A DNA stretch of 64,000 bases from Pseudomonas sp. G2-4 (GTDB lineage Bacteria > Pseudomonadota > Gammaproteobacteria > Pseudomonadales > Pseudomonadaceae). The stretch spans positions 2,976,001-3,040,000 of the forward strand of contig NZ_CP125957.1 of assembly GCF_030064125.1 (NCBI RefSeq), given 5' to 3'. The position numbers and the translations under genes were made by a program. Below, one piece after another: positions 25,889-35,453 of this stretch (positions are counted from its first letter, which is position 1; every line of letters begins with the position of its first letter). Below the pieces are notes generated by a model. That model did no database searches. It had not been told where the DNA came from and saw nothing but the letters and a program-made list of their open reading frames with translations.

Positions 25889-26794
25889 TCAGCCCTGGTT
25901 CTGCTCGGTCAGCCGCTGCACCGCCAACCGCCGGTAGTGGGAGGGAGTCATGCCCTTGAGTTGCTGGAAGCGCCGGTTGAAATTGGAAATATTGTTGAAC
26001 CCCGACTCGAAGCACACGTCCGTCACCGGTTTATCGCCGTCGGCCAGTAATTCGCAGGATTTACTGATGCGCAGCCGATTGACGAATTCGATGAAACACC
26101 GACCGGTGGCTTGCTTGAACACGCGGCTGAAGTAGGTGGGTTTCATGCCCAGGTGCTCGGCGACTTCTTCCAGGGACAGTTCCCGGGCGTAATGGGCAAA
26201 GATGTAGTCCACCGCGCGGTTGGTGCGGTCGATGCTGTGCTCGTCCGCCGCTGGCGGGGCTGTAGCGCCGGAAAGCAGTTGGTAGTCATCCGTGGCGGCC
26301 AGCAGCTCCATCAGGATGAAAAAATGCCCCAGGCGGCTCATGCCCTGGGAATCGGCGATACGTTGCATCAGGATCATCGCCTGGCGGATGGTGCGCGTGC
26401 AGCGAAACTCGATACCGTACTGGGCGCGTTCAAGCAACGGTGCAACGGTCTTGAGCTCGGCAAACACCTGATGACCGCTTTCGAACAACTCGTCGGTGAA
26501 GTTCACCAGCATGTCGCGCTTGGGCACCACTTCGTCTTCAGCCACCTGGCTGATCCAGTTGTGGGGCAAGTTGGGGCCGGTGAGGAACAGCGACTGCGGA
26601 TAGAAATTGCCGATGTAGTCGCCAATGAACACCTTGCCGGAGCTGGCGACGATCAGGTGCAGCTCGTATTCCTTGTGGAAATGCCAGCGCACCAGCGGGC
26701 AGGGGAAACCGTGTTGGCGATAGATGATGGACAGCCCGTTGTGGTCGTCCATCAACTCGTAGGAAGGGTCGGTGACTCTGGCTGTTCGGGTCAT
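25889..26794 (-). CDS. mtlR: AraC-family activator of the mannitol operon
   Basis: 301 residues. N-terminal cupin-like sensor domain (about 20-160: RWHFHKEYELHLIV, IGDYIGNFYPQSLFLTGPNLPHNW) and C-terminal AraC DNA-binding domain (about 195-295: LSLEEVAEHLGMKPTYFSRVFKQATGRCFIEFVNRLRI, VCFESGFNNISNFNRRFQQLKGMTPSHYRR). In P. fluorescens MtlR activates mtlE transcription in response to mannitol, sorbitol or arabitol. Same strand as and directly upstream of mtlE. A perfect CA motif lies at its ribosome-binding region. Confidence 0.92.
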   Translation of the reverse strand: MTRTARVTDPSYELMDDHNGLSIIYRQHGFPCPLVRWHFHKEYELHLIVASSGKVFIGDYIGNFYPQSLFLTGPNLPHNWISQVAEDEVVPKRDMLVNFTDELFESGHQVFAELKTVAPLLERAQYGIEFRCTRTIRQAMILMQRIADSQGMSRLGHFFILMELLAATDDYQLLSGATAPPAADEHSIDRTNRAVDYIFAHYARELSLEEVAEHLGMKPTYFSRVFKQATGRCFIEFVNRLRISKSCELLADGDKPVTDVCFESGFNNISNFNRRFQQLKGMTPSHYRRLAVQRLTEQNQG

Positions 26795-26807
26795 GTGCCT
26801 GGCACTT

Positions 26808-26815
26808 TTGTTGTT
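26808..26815 (-). promoter_or_regulatory. Crc/Hfq CA motif at the mtlR start
   Basis: The mRNA reads AACAACAA, a perfect AAYAAYAA, 14-21 nt upstream of the mtlR ATG, where bound Hfq-Crc would block ribosome access. Confidence 0.5.
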
Positions 26816-26884
26816 ATCGCCACTGATAATGCCCCCTTCGCCACACAGGTGCCACCCCGTAGAGGATGTGGGGGCTGGTGTCGG

Positions 26885-28177
26885 CTAGCTGTTGCGGTTT
26901 TTTTCTTCAATCCACTGGGCCATGTATTGGGTGCTCTTGTGCTGGTGGTGACGCAGCATGCTGCCAGTGAAGTTGTCCCGGCGTCGTTGCGCAAGGTCGG
27001 CACGGCAAGTCGTGATGCTGTCAATCAGCGCCGGGCCATGTACCTGTCGCTGGTAACGGCTCTCCAGCAGGGCCAGGCCGGCGCTCTGGGCCTGGCTCCA
27101 ACGCGCCGGGTCGCTATACAGCTGCACCGCCGCGTGGGCGATGCTTTCAGCGCTTTGGGCGATCGAGCCGCCCCAGGGCAACTCGCCGTGCATGGCTTCG
27201 GCGCCGATGGGCGTGGTGACGTTAGGCGTGCCACAGAGCATGGCCTCGATCAGCTTGCCCTTGATACCGGCGCCGAAGCGCAGCGGTGCCAGGCAGATAC
27301 GGGCCGCCGACATGACCTGCAAGGCGTCTTCCGCCCAGTTCATGATGTGGAACCCTTGGGCCGGATTGTGCAGCGCGGCCGCCTTGGGCGGCGTGTAGGA
27401 GCCGTACAGGTGCAGTTGTGCACTGGGCAGTTGCTGGCGGATCAGCGGCCAGACGGCGTTTTTCATCCAGAGCACGGCGTCCCAGTTCGGCGCATGACGG
27501 AAGTTGCCGATGCTCAAGAAATGCGCCCGGTCTTCGAACGGCACGAACGGTGCGTTCGGCAGGTCCAGCATCAACGGGCACCAGTGCAGCAGGTTACGGG
27601 GCAGCTTGAAGTGTTCCACCAACAGTTCGATTTCAACCTCGGATACCATCAGGTTGAGGTCGCAGCGGTACAAGGCAGCGATTTCCCGCAGGGCCAGGTC
27701 GGTGCCAGCCATCAACTCGAACTCTTCACGCAGGGCCGGGGCGAAAAGATCGCTGAAATCCTGGGACACCTCATCGGCCTTCAAACGATCTTTCAGGCGT
27801 TGATGGCGGGCGTGGCGCAGGCACTGCAGATCGGACGTCTCCAGCACGCGCAGGGCGTCGGGGCAGTGTTTCTCGACTCGCCAGCCAAATTGTTCTTCCA
27901 TCATGAACTGGTCGAACAACACGATATCCGGCGCCAGTTCACGAATGAACCCATCGAAACTGCTGCTATTGAGTTCGATCGGCACTTCGTGGATGCCCAG
28001 TGCGATCAGGTCGGCGCGGTTTTCACCGGGGCGTGCAGGGCTGCTGAAGGTGATGTCCCAGCCTTGCCCGAGGAACGCTTCCAGCAACTGCATGACGTGT
28101 CCGCCGGCAGCCGACGAGCGCGGCTCGGGCCAGACATAGCCGATAACCAGGACCTTGGTGGCGGTGGGATGACGCAT
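26885..28177 (-). CDS. glycosyltransferase, GT4-like
   Basis: 430 residues from ATG 28177, with AAGGGAAA upstream. The N-terminal Rossmann half begins TKVLVIGYVWPEPRSSAAGGHVMQLLEAF. The C-terminal half has SIGNFRHAPNWDAVLWM, LHLYGSYTPPKAAAL, and the donor-binding stretch CLAPLRFGAGIKGKLIEAMLCGTPNVTTPIGAEAM (conserved Glu in KLIEAM), as in GT-B family 4 enzymes. No signal peptide or membrane segment, so a cytoplasmic retaining glycosyltransferase is likely. Acceptor and donor cannot be told from sequence. It is not in an obvious polysaccharide cluster; its neighbours are mtlR and a response regulator. Confidence 0.75.
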   Translation of the reverse strand: MRHPTATKVLVIGYVWPEPRSSAAGGHVMQLLEAFLGQGWDITFSSPARPGENRADLIALGIHEVPIELNSSSFDGFIRELAPDIVLFDQFMMEEQFGWRVEKHCPDALRVLETSDLQCLRHARHQRLKDRLKADEVSQDFSDLFAPALREEFELMAGTDLALREIAALYRCDLNLMVSEVEIELLVEHFKLPRNLLHWCPLMLDLPNAPFVPFEDRAHFLSIGNFRHAPNWDAVLWMKNAVWPLIRQQLPSAQLHLYGSYTPPKAAALHNPAQGFHIMNWAEDALQVMSAARICLAPLRFGAGIKGKLIEAMLCGTPNVTTPIGAEAMHGELPWGGSIAQSAESIAHAAVQLYSDPARWSQAQSAGLALLESRYQRQVHGPALIDSITTCRADLAQRRRDNFTGSMLRHHQHKSTQYMAQWIEEKNRNS

Positions 28178-28256
28178 GAACAGGGTTTCCCTTGAGGCGA
28201 ATCAGGCGCAGTCGGCGCGCGGAGGGCGCCGATAGTGACCAACAATCCGCCTGGGC

Positions 28257-28628
28257 TCAAGCAAGAATGCTTTTGACCTTATCGCGTAACTGATCGATGG
28301 AGAACGGCTTGCCAATCACCGCCATGCCCTCAGGCACATCAATGCTGTCGGCATAACCGCTGGCAAACAGAATAGCCAGGCCCGGACGCACCAATCGGGC
28401 CTGCTTCGCCAACTCACGACCGTCCATCACCGGCAGGCCGACGTCGGTCATCATCAGGGCGATGGGCTGCTCGTCATTGCGCAGATAGCCGAGCGCCTGT
28501 TCACAACCGTCTGCCTCCAGCACTTGGTACTCCAGCTCCTCCAGCACGTCGACGATCAACATACGCACAATGTCGTCGTCTTCGACTACCAGAATGGTGG
28601 GTTGAGTGGCGGGAGCGGGGGTGGACAT
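28257..28628 (-). CDS. single-domain response regulator (CheY-like)
   Basis: 123 residues from ATG 28628; the in-frame extension to 28724 lacks family similarity. One receiver domain: VVEDDDIVRMLIVDVLEEL (acidic pocket Glu16-Asp18), phospho-acceptor Asp62 in MMTDVGLPVMDG, Thr/Ser region ILFASGYAD, Lys in IGKPFSIDQL. No output domain. These FixJ/CheY-like stand-alone receivers usually relay phosphate to or from hybrid kinases, and it lies divergently from the large hybrid kinase at 28885. The ribosome site (GAGAAC) is weak. Partner unknown. Confidence 0.88.
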   Translation of the reverse strand: MSTPAPATQPTILVVEDDDIVRMLIVDVLEELEYQVLEADGCEQALGYLRNDEQPIALMMTDVGLPVMDGRELAKQARLVRPGLAILFASGYADSIDVPEGMAVIGKPFSIDQLRDKVKSILA

Positions 28629-28884
28629 AGTCGGTGTTCTCGAAAAATGGTCGGGAAGGGCGCGATAAAAAGGCCTCATGCATGAGTAAGTAGCGAGGCG
28701 GTACAAGTTCCCCAAGTTGTACAAGAAAGGATCTATAGTACAAGAGCTGACAAGGATAGTCGCTTCCTTGCTATGAAGGCAGATCGCCGTAGGATTTGCG
28801 TCTTCGTCTCGTCAGAAATGTGGATCCAACCGGCATTTTTCGGGCAAACTCCACGGTTTTCAACTGTCCACCAAGGCCCTTTCC

Positions 28885-31800
28885 ATGACTCCTTCGTCTT
28901 CGGTTGACGAGCAAAGTTTTCGCAAACTCTTAAGTCGCAACATCAGCCTGCCGCTGGGTATGGGTGCCCTCAGCGCGGTGTTTTTCATCGTGTTGATCAC
29001 TTATCTGCTGTCGGTGATCCAATGGGTCGGGCATACCGACCGGGTGATCAACAATGCCAACGAAGCGCTCAAGCTGAGCGTGGACTTGGAGACCGGCATG
29101 CGCGGCTATCTCTTGAGCGGCGACGAGCACTTCCTCGACCCCTATGAGGTGGCCAAGCCACGGATCGCCGTCGCGCTGGACACATTGCTGGAATTGACAG
29201 CTGACAACCCCGTCCAGACCGACCGCCTGCATAAAGTGCAAGCGCTCCAGGCGGAATGGGCCAATTACGCCCAGAGCATGATTGACCTGCAACGCAGCAG
29301 CGGCGATTACCGAGGCGCGGTGAAGGCCGGGCGCGGCAAGCGCCTGTCTGACGAAATTCGCAAGACCTTCGAAGATATCGTCGAGACCGAGCAGCAACTG
29401 CGCGCAACGCGCAACGAAGAGGTACGCACCACCACGATCTGGAGCATTGGCCTGTATCTGCTGTTCGTCGCCGCCGTCAGCGGGATGCTGGCCTACGTCG
29501 GTCGCCGGGACCTGCTGAACTTGGCCGGTAACTACAGCGCGAGCTTGAAAGTCCAGCAGCAGAGCGCCTTGCATCTGGAGAAGCAGGCCTGGCTGCGCAA
29601 TGGCCAGACGCTGTTGGCCGAGCAGGTGTTGGGACAACTGAGCCTGAACCTGCTGGGCCGCAACATCCTGCAGTTTTGTGCCCAATACATGGGCACCGTC
29701 GTGGCTGCGCTGTATGCGCGGGAGGAAAACGGCCTTCTCAAGCGCGTGGCCACCTATGGCATGTCCCGGGAGGAGGACGAACAGCATCAGGTGATCGTCC
29801 CCGGTGAAGGCATTGTGGGCCAGGCCGTACAACAAGGGCGTCCGATCCGCCTGGATGATGTACCCAACGATTACCTGAAAGTCAGCTCCGGCTTGGGCCG
29901 GGGCTTGCCCAACAGTGTGGTGGTGGTGCCGACCAGTGACGACGACCGGATCAACGGTGTTATCGAACTGGGTTTCCTGCGGCCCTTGACCGAGCGCGAC
30001 CTCGATCTGCTGGAACTGGTGGCCGGCAACATCGGCACGTCCATTGAAGCGGCTCGTTATCGCCAGCGTTTGCAGGAAGTACTCACCGAAACCCAGCAGT
30101 TGAACGAAGAACTGCAAGTCCAGCAGGAAGAGCTCAAGACCGCCAACGAAGAGTTGGAAGAGCAATCGCGCATCCTCAAGGAATCCCAGGCTCACTTGGA
30201 AGCCCAGCAACAGGAGCTGGAGCAGACCAACGAGCAACTGGCCGAACAGCGCGACGCCATGGACCAGAAGAACAACGAGCTGAACCTGGTGCAGGTCCAG
30301 TTGCAGGAGCGCGCCGAAGAATTGCAGCGTTCGAGCAAGTACAAGTCCGAGTTCCTGGCCAATATGTCCCATGAACTGCGTACCCCGCTCAACAGTTCGC
30401 TGATCCTGTCCAAGTTATTGGCTGAAAACCCGCAGCAGAACCTCAGCGAGGAACAGGTCAAGTTTGCCGAGTCGATCTACTCGGCCGGCAACGACCTGCT
30501 GAACCTGATCAACGATATTCTCGACATTTCCAAGGTCGAGGCCGGGAAACTGGAAGTGCGCCCGGAAAACACCAGCGTGGCGCGGCTGGTGGAAGGCTTG
30601 CGCGATATGTTCAAGCCACTGGCGGCCGACAAGGGCCTGAGCTTCGAGGCGCAGCTGCTACCCGACGCACCGTCCATGCTGTACACCGACCGCCAACGTC
30701 TGGAGCAGGTGATCAAGAATCTGTTGTCCAACGCCGTGAAGTTCACTGAGCAAGGCTCCGTCAGCCTATCCGTGGCTGGCCAGCCAGGTTCGGGCATCGC
30801 GTTCATGGTGCGCGACTCCGGCATCGGCATTGCCGCCGATCAGCAACAGAGCATCTTCGAGGCGTTCCGCCAGGCCGATGGCACCACCAATCGCCGGTAT
30901 GGCGGCACCGGTCTGGGCTTGTCGATTTCCCGCGACCTGGCCACGTTGCTGGGAGGCTCGATCAGCGTCTCCAGCGAACCGGGGCAGGGCAGTGTGTTTA
31001 CGCTGGTCTTGCCTGAGCGTTATGTCGAGCCAGGGCAAACCCCGGCAGCGCCGAGGGTCTTCACCCCGACGGCCACCGCGCCCACGTCATCCCACCCGAA
31101 ACCCGCACCTGCACCGCTGATAGCCCAGGTGGACATGCCTATCGCCCGGTTCGCCGATGACCGGGACAAGGCCCCGTTCGCCACCCGATGCATCCTGGTG
31201 ATCGAAGATGAGCCCAAGTTTGCGCGGATTCTCTTCGACCTGGCCCATGAGCTCGGTTACCAGTGCCTAGTGGCTCACGGCGCTGATGAAGGCTTTGACC
31301 TGGCTCTGCAACTGAGCCCCGATGCGATTCTGCTGGACATGCGCCTGCCGGATCACTCCGGGCTGACGGTATTGCAGCGGCTCAAGGAACGGGCCGTGAC
31401 CCGGCATATCCCGGTGCACGTGATTTCCGTCGAGGACCGTGTCGAAGCCGCGATGCACATGGGCGCGGTCGGTTATGCAGTCAAGCCGACCACCCGCGAA
31501 GAGCTCAAGGATGTGTTCGCCCGCCTGGAGGCCAAGCTGACCCAGAAGGTCAAGCGTGTGCTGCTGGTGGAAGACGATGACTTGCAGCGTGACAGCATTA
31601 CCCGGCTGATCGGCGACGACGATATCGAGATCACTGCCGTCGGGCTGGCCCAGCAAGCCCTGGACCTGCTGCGCACGAATGTCTATGACTGCATGATCAT
31701 CGACCTGAAGCTGCCGGACATGCTGGGCAACGACTTGCTCAAGCGCATGTCCACCGAAGAGATCTGTTCATTCCCACCGGTGATCGTCTACACCGGGCGT

Positions 31801-32367
31801 AACCTGACCCGCGATGAAGAAGCCGAGCTGCGCAAGTATTCACGCTCGATCATCATCAAGGGCGCCCGCTCGCCAGAGCGCCTGCTGGACGAAGTGACAC
31901 TCTTTTTGCACAAAGTCGAATCGCGGTTGTCCCATGAACGGCAGCGGATGCTCAAGACCGCCCGCAGTCGCGACAAGGTTTTTGAAGGCCGCAAGGTGTT
32001 GTTGGTGGACGACGATGTGCGCAACATCTTTGCCCTGACCAGCGCCCTGGAGGCGAAAGGGGCAATCGTGGTCATCGGCCGTAACGGCTATGAGGCGATC
32101 GAGCGCTTGAACGAAGTCGACGACATCGATCTGGTGTTGATGGACGTGATGATGCCGGAGATGGACGGTTTCGAAGCCACCGCGTTGATCCGCAAGGACC
32201 CGCGCTGGCGCAAGCTGCCCATCATTGCCGTGACGGCCAAGGCCATGAAGGATGATCAGGAACGCTGCCTGGCGGCGGGTTCCAACGATTACCTGGCCAA
32301 ACCGATCGACCTGGATCGTCTGTTCTCACTGATTCGCGTGTGGTTGCCGAATATGGAAAGAATTTAG
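28885..32367 (+). CDS. CHASE3-GAF hybrid histidine kinase with three receiver domains
   Basis: 1160 residues, inner membrane. TM1 (about 22-46), a periplasmic CHASE3 helical domain (about 48-185: TGMRGYLLSGDEHFLDPYE), TM2 (about 188-208), GAF (about 240-395), a long Gln/Glu-rich coiled coil (about 398-485), HisKA with His496 in MSHELRTPLN, HATPase (NLLSNAVKF, GGTGLGLSIS). Then receivers with Asp818 (LLDMRLPDHSG), Asp940 (IIDLKLPDMLG) and Asp1087 (LMDVMMPEMDG). First gene of a plus-strand operon with cheR, cheB, a second kinase and a regulator; its stop shares one base with the cheR start. Signal unknown. The architecture is typical of stress or biofilm switch kinases (family knowledge). Confidence 0.93.
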   Translation: MTPSSSVDEQSFRKLLSRNISLPLGMGALSAVFFIVLITYLLSVIQWVGHTDRVINNANEALKLSVDLETGMRGYLLSGDEHFLDPYEVAKPRIAVALDTLLELTADNPVQTDRLHKVQALQAEWANYAQSMIDLQRSSGDYRGAVKAGRGKRLSDEIRKTFEDIVETEQQLRATRNEEVRTTTIWSIGLYLLFVAAVSGMLAYVGRRDLLNLAGNYSASLKVQQQSALHLEKQAWLRNGQTLLAEQVLGQLSLNLLGRNILQFCAQYMGTVVAALYAREENGLLKRVATYGMSREEDEQHQVIVPGEGIVGQAVQQGRPIRLDDVPNDYLKVSSGLGRGLPNSVVVVPTSDDDRINGVIELGFLRPLTERDLDLLELVAGNIGTSIEAARYRQRLQEVLTETQQLNEELQVQQEELKTANEELEEQSRILKESQAHLEAQQQELEQTNEQLAEQRDAMDQKNNELNLVQVQLQERAEELQRSSKYKSEFLANMSHELRTPLNSSLILSKLLAENPQQNLSEEQVKFAESIYSAGNDLLNLINDILDISKVEAGKLEVRPENTSVARLVEGLRDMFKPLAADKGLSFEAQLLPDAPSMLYTDRQRLEQVIKNLLSNAVKFTEQGSVSLSVAGQPGSGIAFMVRDSGIGIAADQQQSIFEAFRQADGTTNRRYGGTGLGLSISRDLATLLGGSISVSSEPGQGSVFTLVLPERYVEPGQTPAAPRVFTPTATAPTSSHPKPAPAPLIAQVDMPIARFADDRDKAPFATRCILVIEDEPKFARILFDLAHELGYQCLVAHGADEGFDLALQLSPDAILLDMRLPDHSGLTVLQRLKERAVTRHIPVHVISVEDRVEAAMHMGAVGYAVKPTTREELKDVFARLEAKLTQKVKRVLLVEDDDLQRDSITRLIGDDDIEITAVGLAQQALDLLRTNVYDCMIIDLKLPDMLGNDLLKRMSTEEICSFPPVIVYTGRNLTRDEEAELRKYSRSIIIKGARSPERLLDEVTLFLHKVESRLSHERQRMLKTARSRDKVFEGRKVLLVDDDVRNIFALTSALEAKGAIVVIGRNGYEAIERLNEVDDIDLVLMDVMMPEMDGFEATALIRKDPRWRKLPIIAVTAKAMKDDQERCLAAGSNDYLAKPIDLDRLFSLIRVWLPNMERI

Positions 32368-33182
32368 TGGAACGTGACACTGACATTGAAATTCGGTTGT
32401 TGATCGAAGCGATCTACCTCAAGTACAGCTACGATTTCCGGGATTACTCCGGTGCATCCATCAAGCGCCGGGTCCATCACGCACTGAGCCAGTTCGAGTG
32501 CAAGACCATCTCGGCGCTGCAGGAGCGGGTGTTGCACGACCCGGGCATGTTCATGCAATTGCTGCAACTGCTGACGATTCCTGTCAGCGAGATGTTTCGC
32601 GACCCCACGCATTTCCTGGCGATCCGCGAGGAGGTGGTGCCGTTGCTCAAGACGTATCCGTCGCTCAAGATCTGGATCGCGGGGTGCAGCACGGGGGAGG
32701 AGGTCTACTCCATGGCGATTCTATTGCGTGAGGAAGGCCTGCTGGATCGCACGCTCATCTACGCCACCGATATCAATCCCCGCTCGCTGGAAAAAGCCAA
32801 GCAGGGCATTTTTTCCTTGGAAAACGTACGGGCCTATACCCAAAACTACCAGCGTGCCGGGGGGCGGCGATCATTTGCCGATTACTACACCGCCGCCTAC
32901 GATTACGCGATGTTCGACAAAACCCTGCGTGAGAACGTGACCTTTGCCGATCACAGCCTGGCAACTGACAGTGTGTTTTCAGAAACTCAATTAATTTCAT
33001 GTCGCAACGTGTTGATATATTTCAATAAAAAGTTGCAAGATCGTGCGTTCGGGTTATTTCATGAGTCACTGTGTCACCGCGGGTTCCTGGTGCTGGGGAG
33101 CAAGGAGACGCTGGATTTCTCGGGTTACGGTCATCAATTTGATGCACTGGTCAAACAGGAACGGATCTATCGCAAGTTATGA
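32367..33182 (+). CDS. cheR: CheR-type SAM methyltransferase
   Basis: 271 residues from the GTG at 32367, which overlaps the preceding stop by one base and has GGAAAG upstream. An N-terminal four-helix CheR domain is followed by the SAM-binding core: LKIWIAGCSTGEEVYSMAILL (about 97-117), YATDINPRSLEKAKQGIFS, DSVFSETQLISCRNVLIYF and RGFLVLGSKETL. Methylates glutamates on chemoreceptors or other proteins. There is no chemoreceptor, CheA or CheW nearby, so the target is unclear and may be one of the local kinases. A short AT-richer stretch (about 32990-33060) is unlike the neighbouring DNA. Confidence 0.9.
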   Translation: MERDTDIEIRLLIEAIYLKYSYDFRDYSGASIKRRVHHALSQFECKTISALQERVLHDPGMFMQLLQLLTIPVSEMFRDPTHFLAIREEVVPLLKTYPSLKIWIAGCSTGEEVYSMAILLREEGLLDRTLIYATDINPRSLEKAKQGIFSLENVRAYTQNYQRAGGRRSFADYYTAAYDYAMFDKTLRENVTFADHSLATDSVFSETQLISCRNVLIYFNKKLQDRAFGLFHESLCHRGFLVLGSKETLDFSGYGHQFDALVKQERIYRKL

Positions 33183-33760
33183 ATCACATGATGGACAGAT
33201 CCAGAATCGAGGCCATTGTCGTCGGTGCATCTGCGGGCGGCGTCGAAGCGCTGCTCAAGGTGTTCGGGCAACTGCGCAAGGGCTTCTGCGTGCCGATCCT
33301 CGTGGTGCTGCATTTGCCGGACGAGCGCGACAGCCAATTGGCCCGTGTGTTTGGCCATCGTCTCGCGGTGCCGGTGGAGGAAGCCCAGGACAAGCAGGAC
33401 GTCGTGCCCGGTACCTTGTACGTGGCCACGCCCGGTTATCACCTGTCGGTCGAGGCCGACCGCAGTTTATCGTTGAGCCTGGAGGAACCGGTGCACCATT
33501 CGCGGCCGTCCATCGATGTGCTGTTCGAATCGGCCGCCGATGCCTACGGCCCGAACCTGCTGGCGGTGGTCCTGACCGGCGCCAACAGCGATGGTGCGAA
33601 GGGGCTGGCCAAGGTTCGGGAGCTGGGTGGCATCACAGTGGTCCAGGATCCCAACGAGGCACAAGTCTCGACCATGCCCGAAGCGGCGCTGGCTCTGCAT
33701 GAGCCCGACCACATCCTTACTTTGCAAGACATCGGCCAGTTGCTGGCCGGGCTGGAATGA
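33179..33760 (+). CDS. cheB: CheB-type methylesterase without receiver domain
   Basis: 193 residues made only of the methylesterase/glutamine deamidase domain: VVGASAGGVEALLKVF (catalytic Ser18), VVLHLPDERDSQL (catalytic His), VVLTGANSDGAKGL (catalytic Asp). Classical CheB has an N-terminal receiver that restrains activity; its absence suggests control by abundance or by partner binding. The start overlaps the cheR stop (ATGA), and the end overlaps the next kinase start. ATGs at 33188 and 33191 are alternative starts. Pairs with CheR to reverse methylation. Confidence 0.9.
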   Translation: MNHMMDRSRIEAIVVGASAGGVEALLKVFGQLRKGFCVPILVVLHLPDERDSQLARVFGHRLAVPVEEAQDKQDVVPGTLYVATPGYHLSVEADRSLSLSLEEPVHHSRPSIDVLFESAADAYGPNLLAVVLTGANSDGAKGLAKVRELGGITVVQDPNEAQVSTMPEAALALHEPDHILTLQDIGQLLAGLE

Positions 33761-35046
33761 ACCACATGCCAAGAGATATTCAAGCGAAATTGCTGATCGT
33801 CGACGATCTGCCAGAGAATCTGTTGGCCCTGGACGCGCTGATCAAGCGCGAAGACCGCCAGGTCTTCAAGGCCCTGTCGGCTGACGAAGCGCTTTCCCTG
33901 CTGCTGCAGCATGAGTTTGCCCTGGCCATTATTGATGTACAGATGCCGGGAATGAACGGTTTCGAACTGGCCGAGCTGATGCGCGGCACGGAGAAAACCC
34001 GCAGCATACCGATCATTTTTGTCAGCGCCGCAGGGCGTGAGCGCAACTATGCCTTCACTGGCTATGAAAGCGGCGCGGTGGATTTCCTGCACAAGCCGCT
34101 GGACACCCATGCGGTCAAAAGCAAGGTCAATGTGTTCGTCGAGCTCTATCGCCAGAGAAAGGCGATGAAGGAACAGGTCGTCGCCCTGGAGCAGAGTCGC
34201 CGGGAGCAGGAGATTTTGCTACAGCAGTTGGAGGCCACTCGCAGCGAGCTGGAGCAGGCGGTGCGGATGCGTGATGACTTTATGTCAATCGTCGCCCATG
34301 AGGTGCGCACGCCCCTCAATGGCCTGATTCTCGAGACACAATTGCGCAAGATGCACCTGGCCCGGGATAACGCAGCAGCATTCAGCCTGGACAAGGTGCG
34401 TGCGATGGTCGAGCGCGACGAGCGGCAGATCAAGAGCCTGATCCGGCTGATCGAAGACATGCTGGACGTCTCGCGGATTCGCACCGGCAAGTTGTCCATC
34501 CGTCCTACCCGGTTCAACCTGACGGCGCTGGTGCAGAGTCTGCTGCACAATTTCCAGCCGCAGATCGCGGCGGCCGAATGCTCATTGATCTGTACCGCAG
34601 AACCCTCGGTGGAGGGGCTGTGGGATGAGTTCCGTATCGAACAGGTGGTGTCGAACCTGCTGACCAACGCCTTGCGCTACGGTGGTAAAAGCCCGATCGA
34701 GGTGCGTGTCTACAAGACGTCGGACCACGCCTGCGTCGAAGTCCAGGACCACGGTATCGGCATCAGCGAAGAAAACCAGGCGCGCATCTTCCAGCAATTC
34801 GAGCGGGTGTCCTCCAAGGCCGTCGCCTCTGGCCTGGGGCTGGGACTGTTCATCTCCGAGCAGATTGTGACCGCTCATGGGGGGACGATCACGGTCAATA
34901 GTCGCCTCAACGAAGGCGCGTTGTTTCGCGTTTGCTTGCCGCTGCAGAAAGTCGTCTTGAACAAAACCGTCGAACAGACGCAACCTCTGAGTGACCCCAA
35001 GGTCGTATCAGCAGCTATTGATCGAACAAAGGCTTCTCATGAGTGA
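33757..35046 (+). CDS. receiver-histidine kinase (REC-HisKA-HATPase)
   Basis: 429 residues, soluble. An N-terminal receiver with Asp60 in IIDVQMPGMNG is followed by a coiled coil (about 130-172), HisKA with His181 in VAHEVRTPLNG, and HATPase with NLLTNALRYGG and GLGLGLFISEQIVTAHGG. The input is therefore phosphorylation from another kinase, plausibly the hybrid kinase at the head of the operon. Translationally coupled to cheB (ATGA overlap). The last 8 bases overlap the following regulator. Confidence 0.92.
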   Translation: MNHMPRDIQAKLLIVDDLPENLLALDALIKREDRQVFKALSADEALSLLLQHEFALAIIDVQMPGMNGFELAELMRGTEKTRSIPIIFVSAAGRERNYAFTGYESGAVDFLHKPLDTHAVKSKVNVFVELYRQRKAMKEQVVALEQSRREQEILLQQLEATRSELEQAVRMRDDFMSIVAHEVRTPLNGLILETQLRKMHLARDNAAAFSLDKVRAMVERDERQIKSLIRLIEDMLDVSRIRTGKLSIRPTRFNLTALVQSLLHNFQPQIAAAECSLICTAEPSVEGLWDEFRIEQVVSNLLTNALRYGGKSPIEVRVYKTSDHACVEVQDHGIGISEENQARIFQQFERVSSKAVASGLGLGLFISEQIVTAHGGTITVNSRLNEGALFRVCLPLQKVVLNKTVEQTQPLSDPKVVSAAIDRTKASHE

Positions 35047-35416
35047 AGATGCGCAAGACGTAGTACTGATTGTCGAGGACGATCCGTCGATCCTGATGGT
35101 GCTGTCTGCCTACCTGTCGGGTGAAGGGTATCGGATACTGCAGGCCGAAAACGGTGAGCAGGCGTTCGAGATCCTGGCGAGCAAGCCGCACCTGGACATG
35201 ATGATCACCGACTTCCGCCTGCCGGGCGGCATCACGGGCGTGCAGATCGCTGAACCGGCGGTCCGATTGCGCCCCGATCTGAAAGTCATCTTTATCAGCG
35301 GTTACGCGCAAGAAGTGCGCGACACCGACAGCCCAATCACCCGCAAGGCGCCGATCCTGGACAAACCCTTCGATCTGGTTGAATTGCAAGAGATCATGCA
35401 GTCAATGCTGTCGTAG
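35039..35416 (+). CDS. single-domain response regulator
   Basis: 125 residues from ATG 35039 with AAAGG upstream; the frame extends to 34991 but that part is the kinase in another frame. Receiver only: LIVEDDPSILMVLSAYL, phospho-acceptor Asp58 in MMITDFRLPGGITG, FISGYAQEV, Lys in DKPFDLVEL. Last gene of the plus-strand signalling operon; the REPIN 38 bp downstream probably marks its end. Likely phosphate relay partner of the adjacent kinases. Confidence 0.9.
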   Translation: MSEDAQDVVLIVEDDPSILMVLSAYLSGEGYRILQAENGEQAFEILASKPHLDMMITDFRLPGGITGVQIAEPAVRLRPDLKVIFISGYAQEVRDTDSPITRKAPILDKPFDLVELQEIMQSMLS

Positions 35417-35453
35417 GCAGCCTGACCCGGGTGCCTGCAGTTCAAGGGGCTCT

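Noticed and set aside
26111-28195. 694-codon open frame on the plus strand opposite mtlR and the glycosyltransferase
   Set aside because: It crosses two real minus-strand genes and the gap between them; composition is that of a shadow frame.
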